Assembly (NCBI RefSeq): GCF_001908095.1 | Contig: NZ_MKGR01000016.1 | Location: forward strand, 1 to 37,776 | Reading direction: 5' to 3' | DNA: 37,776 nucleotides | Origin: Xenorhabdus thuongxuanensis | GTDB lineage: Bacteria > Pseudomonadota > Gammaproteobacteria > Enterobacterales > Enterobacteriaceae | Notes under the pieces: model-generated | Seen by the model: only the letters and a program-made list of their open reading frames with translations | Database searches by the model: none | What the model was told of the DNA's origin: nothing | Program-made: the position numbers and the translations under genes | Shown here: positions 35,363-37,776 of the stretch, in pieces | Position numbering within the stretch: the stretch's first letter is position 1 | How the letters are laid out: the number at the start of each line of letters is the position of its first letter

Positions 35363-36952
35363 ATGTCAAATTCCTCATTTCAGCAGGAAGTCGCGAAACG
35401 GCGCACTTTTGCAATAATTTCTCACCCGGATGCGGGTAAAACAACGATTACCGAAAAAGTATTACTATTCGGACAGGCGATCCAGAAAGCGGGAACGGTA
35501 AAAGGCCGCGGCTCCAACCAACACGCTAAATCAGACTGGATGGAGATGGAAAAACAGCGTGGTATTTCCATTACCACTTCCGTGATGCAGTTTCCGTATG
35601 CTGATTGTCTGGTCAATTTATTGGATACCCCAGGACACGAAGACTTCTCGGAAGATACTTACCGTACTTTGACGGCCGTTGACTGCTGTTTGATGGTCAT
35701 TGATGCCGCGAAAGGGGTTGAGGATCGTACCCGTAAGTTGATGGAAGTGACTCGCCTGCGTGATACGCCGATCCTGACATTCATGAACAAGCTCGACCGT
35801 GATATTCGTGATCCAATGGAGCTCATGGATGAGGTGGAAAATGAGCTGAATATTGCCTGTAGCCCAATCACATGGCCAATCGGCTGTGGTAAATACTTTA
35901 AAGGCGTCTATCACCTCTACCTTGATGAAACTTACCTGTACCAATCAGGCCAAGGGCATACCATTCAGGAAGTTCGTGTTATCAAAGGAGTGGACAACCC
36001 TGAGCTGGATGCAGCAGTGGGTGAAGATCTGGCGAACCAATTGCGCGAAGAGCTGGAACTCGTCAAAGGCGCATCCCATGAATTTGATCAGGAAGCCTTT
36101 TTACAGGGAGAATTAACGCCGGTCTTCTTTGGTACTGCATTGGGGAACTTTGGTGTTGATCATATGCTAGATGGCCTGGTTAAATGGGCTCCAACTCCAA
36201 TGCCTCGTCAGGCTGATGCACGTGAAGTGTCTGCCAGTGAAGAGAAATTCACTGGTTTTGTTTTCAAAATCCAGGCGAATATGGACCCGAAACATCGTGA
36301 TCGTGTAGCATTTTTGCGCGTTGTTTCCGGTAAATATGAAAAAGGCATGAAACTGCGTCAGGTTCGCATTAAGAAAGATGTTGTCATCTCTGATGCACTG
36401 ACCTTTATGGCAGGGGATCGTTCTCATGTCGAACATGCTTATCCAGGGGATATTATTGGTCTGCATAATCATGGCACCATTCAGATTGGCGATACTTTTA
36501 CCCAAGGTGAGGAGTTGAAGTTTACCGGCATCCCTAACTTTGCCCCTGAATTGTTCCGTCGGATCCGCTTGCGCGATCCGTTGAAACAGAAACAATTGCT
36601 GAAAGGTCTGGTGCAATTATCAGAAGAAGGTGCTGTACAGGTATTCCGCCCGATGTCCAATAATGATTTGATCGTCGGGGCGGTAGGTGTGCTTCAGTTC
36701 GACGTAGTTGTTGCCCGTTTGAAGAGCGAATACAACGTTGAAGCGCTGTATGAACCGGTTAACGTTTCTACGGCTCGCTGGGTAGAGTGCAGCGATGCGA
36801 AAAAATTGGAAGAGTTCAAGCGCAAAAATGAGCAGAACCTGGCTTTTGATGGTGGTGATAACTTAACTTACATTGCACCAACAATGGTTAATTTAAACTT
36901 GACCAGTGAGCGCTATCCTGATGTTTCCTTCCGTAAAACACGGGAGCACTAA
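35363..36952 (+). CDS. prfC: peptide chain release factor 3
   Basis: 529 residues from ATG 35363 ([16 protein letters not shown]), identical in length to E. coli RF3. GTPase motifs: G1 [10 protein letters not shown]2/switch [11 protein letters not shown]3 [13 protein letters not shown]4 NKLD ([11 protein letters not shown]). Domains II and III follow, with [49 protein letters not shown] and [20 protein letters not shown]. It recycles RF1 and RF2 from the ribosome after peptide release. A TTG directly upstream of the ATG is not the start. Confidence 0.98.
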   Translation: MSNSSFQQEVAKRRTFAIISHPDAGKTTITEKVLLFGQAIQKAGTVKGRGSNQHAKSDWMEMEKQRGISITTSVMQFPYADCLVNLLDTPGHEDFSEDTYRTLTAVDCCLMVIDAAKGVEDRTRKLMEVTRLRDTPILTFMNKLDRDIRDPMELMDEVENELNIACSPITWPIGCGKYFKGVYHLYLDETYLYQSGQGHTIQEVRVIKGVDNPELDAAVGEDLANQLREELELVKGASHEFDQEAFLQGELTPVFFGTALGNFGVDHMLDGLVKWAPTPMPRQADAREVSASEEKFTGFVFKIQANMDPKHRDRVAFLRVVSGKYEKGMKLRQVRIKKDVVISDALTFMAGDRSHVEHAYPGDIIGLHNHGTIQIGDTFTQGEELKFTGIPNFAPELFRRIRLRDPLKQKQLLKGLVQLSEEGAVQVFRPMSNNDLIVGAVGVLQFDVVVARLKSEYNVEALYEPVNVSTARWVECSDAKKLEEFKRKNEQNLAFDGGDNLTYIAPTMVNLNLTSERYPDVSFRKTREH

Positions 36953-36962
36953 TATCTTTTCA

Positions 36963-36995
36963 GGGCCAGCTATCCTGTTGGCCCTTATTCTTTAT
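36963..36995 (+). terminator. prfC terminator
   Basis: GGGCCA (36963-36968) and TGGCCC (36979-36984) followed by TTATTCTTTATCTT, 10 bases after the prfC stop. Confidence 0.8.
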
Positions 36996-37150
36996 CTTAT
37001 CTTTATATTCTGCTCTTCATGGTAATAGAAGAATAATTCTCTGGATTAATGAAAATATGCGTTATTTTTTGTAAATTTGATTTTATCACTATTGTCTAAT
37101 TGACATACTGCCTTAGTGGTAGTTCAAGCTGAAGTTAAAAAGGTGGTAGG

Positions 37151-37552
37151 ATGAAAAATATCAAGTTTACACATTCACTAATGGCTGTTGTTCTTGGCTC
37201 GGTATTGGCTAGTAGTAGTGTTCTGGCAGCGGATCTTTCTGTGGGAAAAACGTTGGAGAACACAGGGCAACAAATCGATAAATCTATAGACAGCGCAGGG
37301 AAAAAAATTGATAACTCCTTGCAAAAAGCAGATGCTTATTTAGACGATAGTGCCATTACAGCAAAAGTGAAAGAAAAATTGCTGGAACATAAAGGTATAA
37401 ATAGTCATGACATTTCGGTGAAAACGGAAAAAGGCGTTGTCCATCTTGCAGGTTTTGTCAAAAACAAACATCAAGCGGCGAAAATAGCTAAGATTGTTCA
37501 TGAAATAAAAGGTGTCAAAGCAGTAAAAAGCACGATAGAGATTAAGAAATAA
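37151..37552 (+). CDS. OsmY-like periplasmic protein with one BON domain
   Basis: 133 residues. A signal peptide (MKNIKFTHSLMAVVLGSVLA to about VLAA at 27) is followed by a Gln/Lys/Asp-rich helical stretch (TGQQIDKSIDSAGKKIDNSL) and one BON domain (about 65-133: DDSAITAKVKEKLLEHKGIN, VKTEKGVVHLAGFV, VHEIKGVKAVKSTIEIK). E. coli OsmY at the same position has two BON domains and 201 residues, so this is a short form. BON domains bind membranes or lipids in the envelope. AGGTGGTAGG precedes the ATG. Own terminator follows. Confidence 0.85.
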   Translation: MKNIKFTHSLMAVVLGSVLASSSVLAADLSVGKTLENTGQQIDKSIDSAGKKIDNSLQKADAYLDDSAITAKVKEKLLEHKGINSHDISVKTEKGVVHLAGFVKNKHQAAKIAKIVHEIKGVKAVKSTIEIKK

Positions 37553-37599
37553 TCTTAATCTGAAAAAATAGATTAAAAAACAACAGACATTGTGAATTG

Positions 37600-37627
37600 A
37601 GAGTGGCTGATAATAGCCACTCTTTCT
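37600..37627 (+). terminator. terminator after the osmY-like gene
   Basis: AGAGTGGCT (37600-37608) and AGCCACTCT (37615-37623) form a perfect 9-bp stem with a 6-base loop, followed by TTCTGTT. Confidence 0.85.
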
Positions 37628-37675
37628 GTTATGGCTTTAGCCAGTTTAAGATGCGTTAGCTTCTTAAACATAAAA

Positions 37676-37694
37676 CCACCCGCTATGCGGGTGG
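37676..37694. other. strong hairpin at the window end
   Basis: CCACCCGC (37676-37683) and GCGGGTGG (37687-37694) with a 3-base loop, AAAA before it and no T-run after it. It could be the subterminal hairpin of an IS200/IS605-type element continuing past the window, or a minus-strand terminator (TTTTATG follows on that strand). No transposase is visible. Confidence 0.4.
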
Positions 37695-37776
37695 AGTTCA
37701 AGGGTTATACCAAGAAAAACACCTTTCCGTTACGATATAGATGTTCAAGCTAATATACGTAACTTAAATAAGGAAA

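Overview
The window reads as a gamma-proteobacterial chromosome of the Morganellaceae type, most likely Xenorhabdus or a close relative such as Photorhabdus. This is inferred from gene order and from proteins close to, but clearly distinct from, those of E. coli. Two core blocks follow E. coli order. The first is tRNA-Phe, yjdC, dsbD, dcuA, aspA, fxsA, groES, groEL, yjeI, epmB, efp, gdx (sugE). The second is yjjZ, two tRNA-Leu(CAG), rsmC, holD, rimI, prfC and an osmY-like gene. cutA (between dcuA and dsbD) and yjjG (between rimI and prfC) are missing from their usual places.

Positions 151-12838 are a P4-like satellite/integrative element in the 3' end of tRNA-Phe. It is bounded by an imperfect direct repeat of the tRNA end. 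Its backbone is a P4-type integrase, an AlpA-like regulator, an alpha-type primase-helicase, an iteron array of GGTGAACAG-like repeats (candidate origin/crr) and a Ner-like regulator. Upstream of the Ner-like gene lies a C4/CI-type antisense RNA candidate whose predicted target boxes can be found by eye, one of them on the ribosome-binding site of that gene. The cargo is a very AT-rich four-gene operon: an HlyB-like ABC transporter, an HlyD-like adaptor, a Sel1-repeat lipoprotein and a 412-residue protein. The last joins a His...Cys module resembling permuted NlpC/P60 enzymes to a calcium-binding domain like those of FrpC-type RTX proteins. I infer a type I secretion system with its own effector and possibly a periplasmic immunity lipoprotein. 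This is the best candidate for an undescribed system here.

Positions 12816-24318 are core housekeeping: thiol-disulfide exchange (dsbD), C4-dicarboxylate and aspartate metabolism (dcuA, aspA), the GroE chaperonin behind a sigma-32 promoter, EF-P with its modifying enzyme EpmB, and the guanidinium exporter gdx behind a guanidine-II riboswitch.

Positions 24326-32348 are accessory. A second Ner-like gene diverges from a small XRE regulator. The DNA between them matches the C-box operators of restriction-modification controller (C) proteins, but no restriction or methyltransferase gene is present. Then come a TauE/SafE permease, a nucleoside hydrolase, a three-gene amine-oxidation operon (FAD amine oxidase, cupin, FeaB-like aldehyde dehydrogenase) and phoA with a Pho box.

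Positions 32412-37776 return to core: a Fur-box-preceded yjjZ, two tRNA-Leu, rsmC, holD/rimI (overlapping), prfC and a one-BON-domain osmY-like gene, ending at a strong hairpin that may belong to a neighbouring element.
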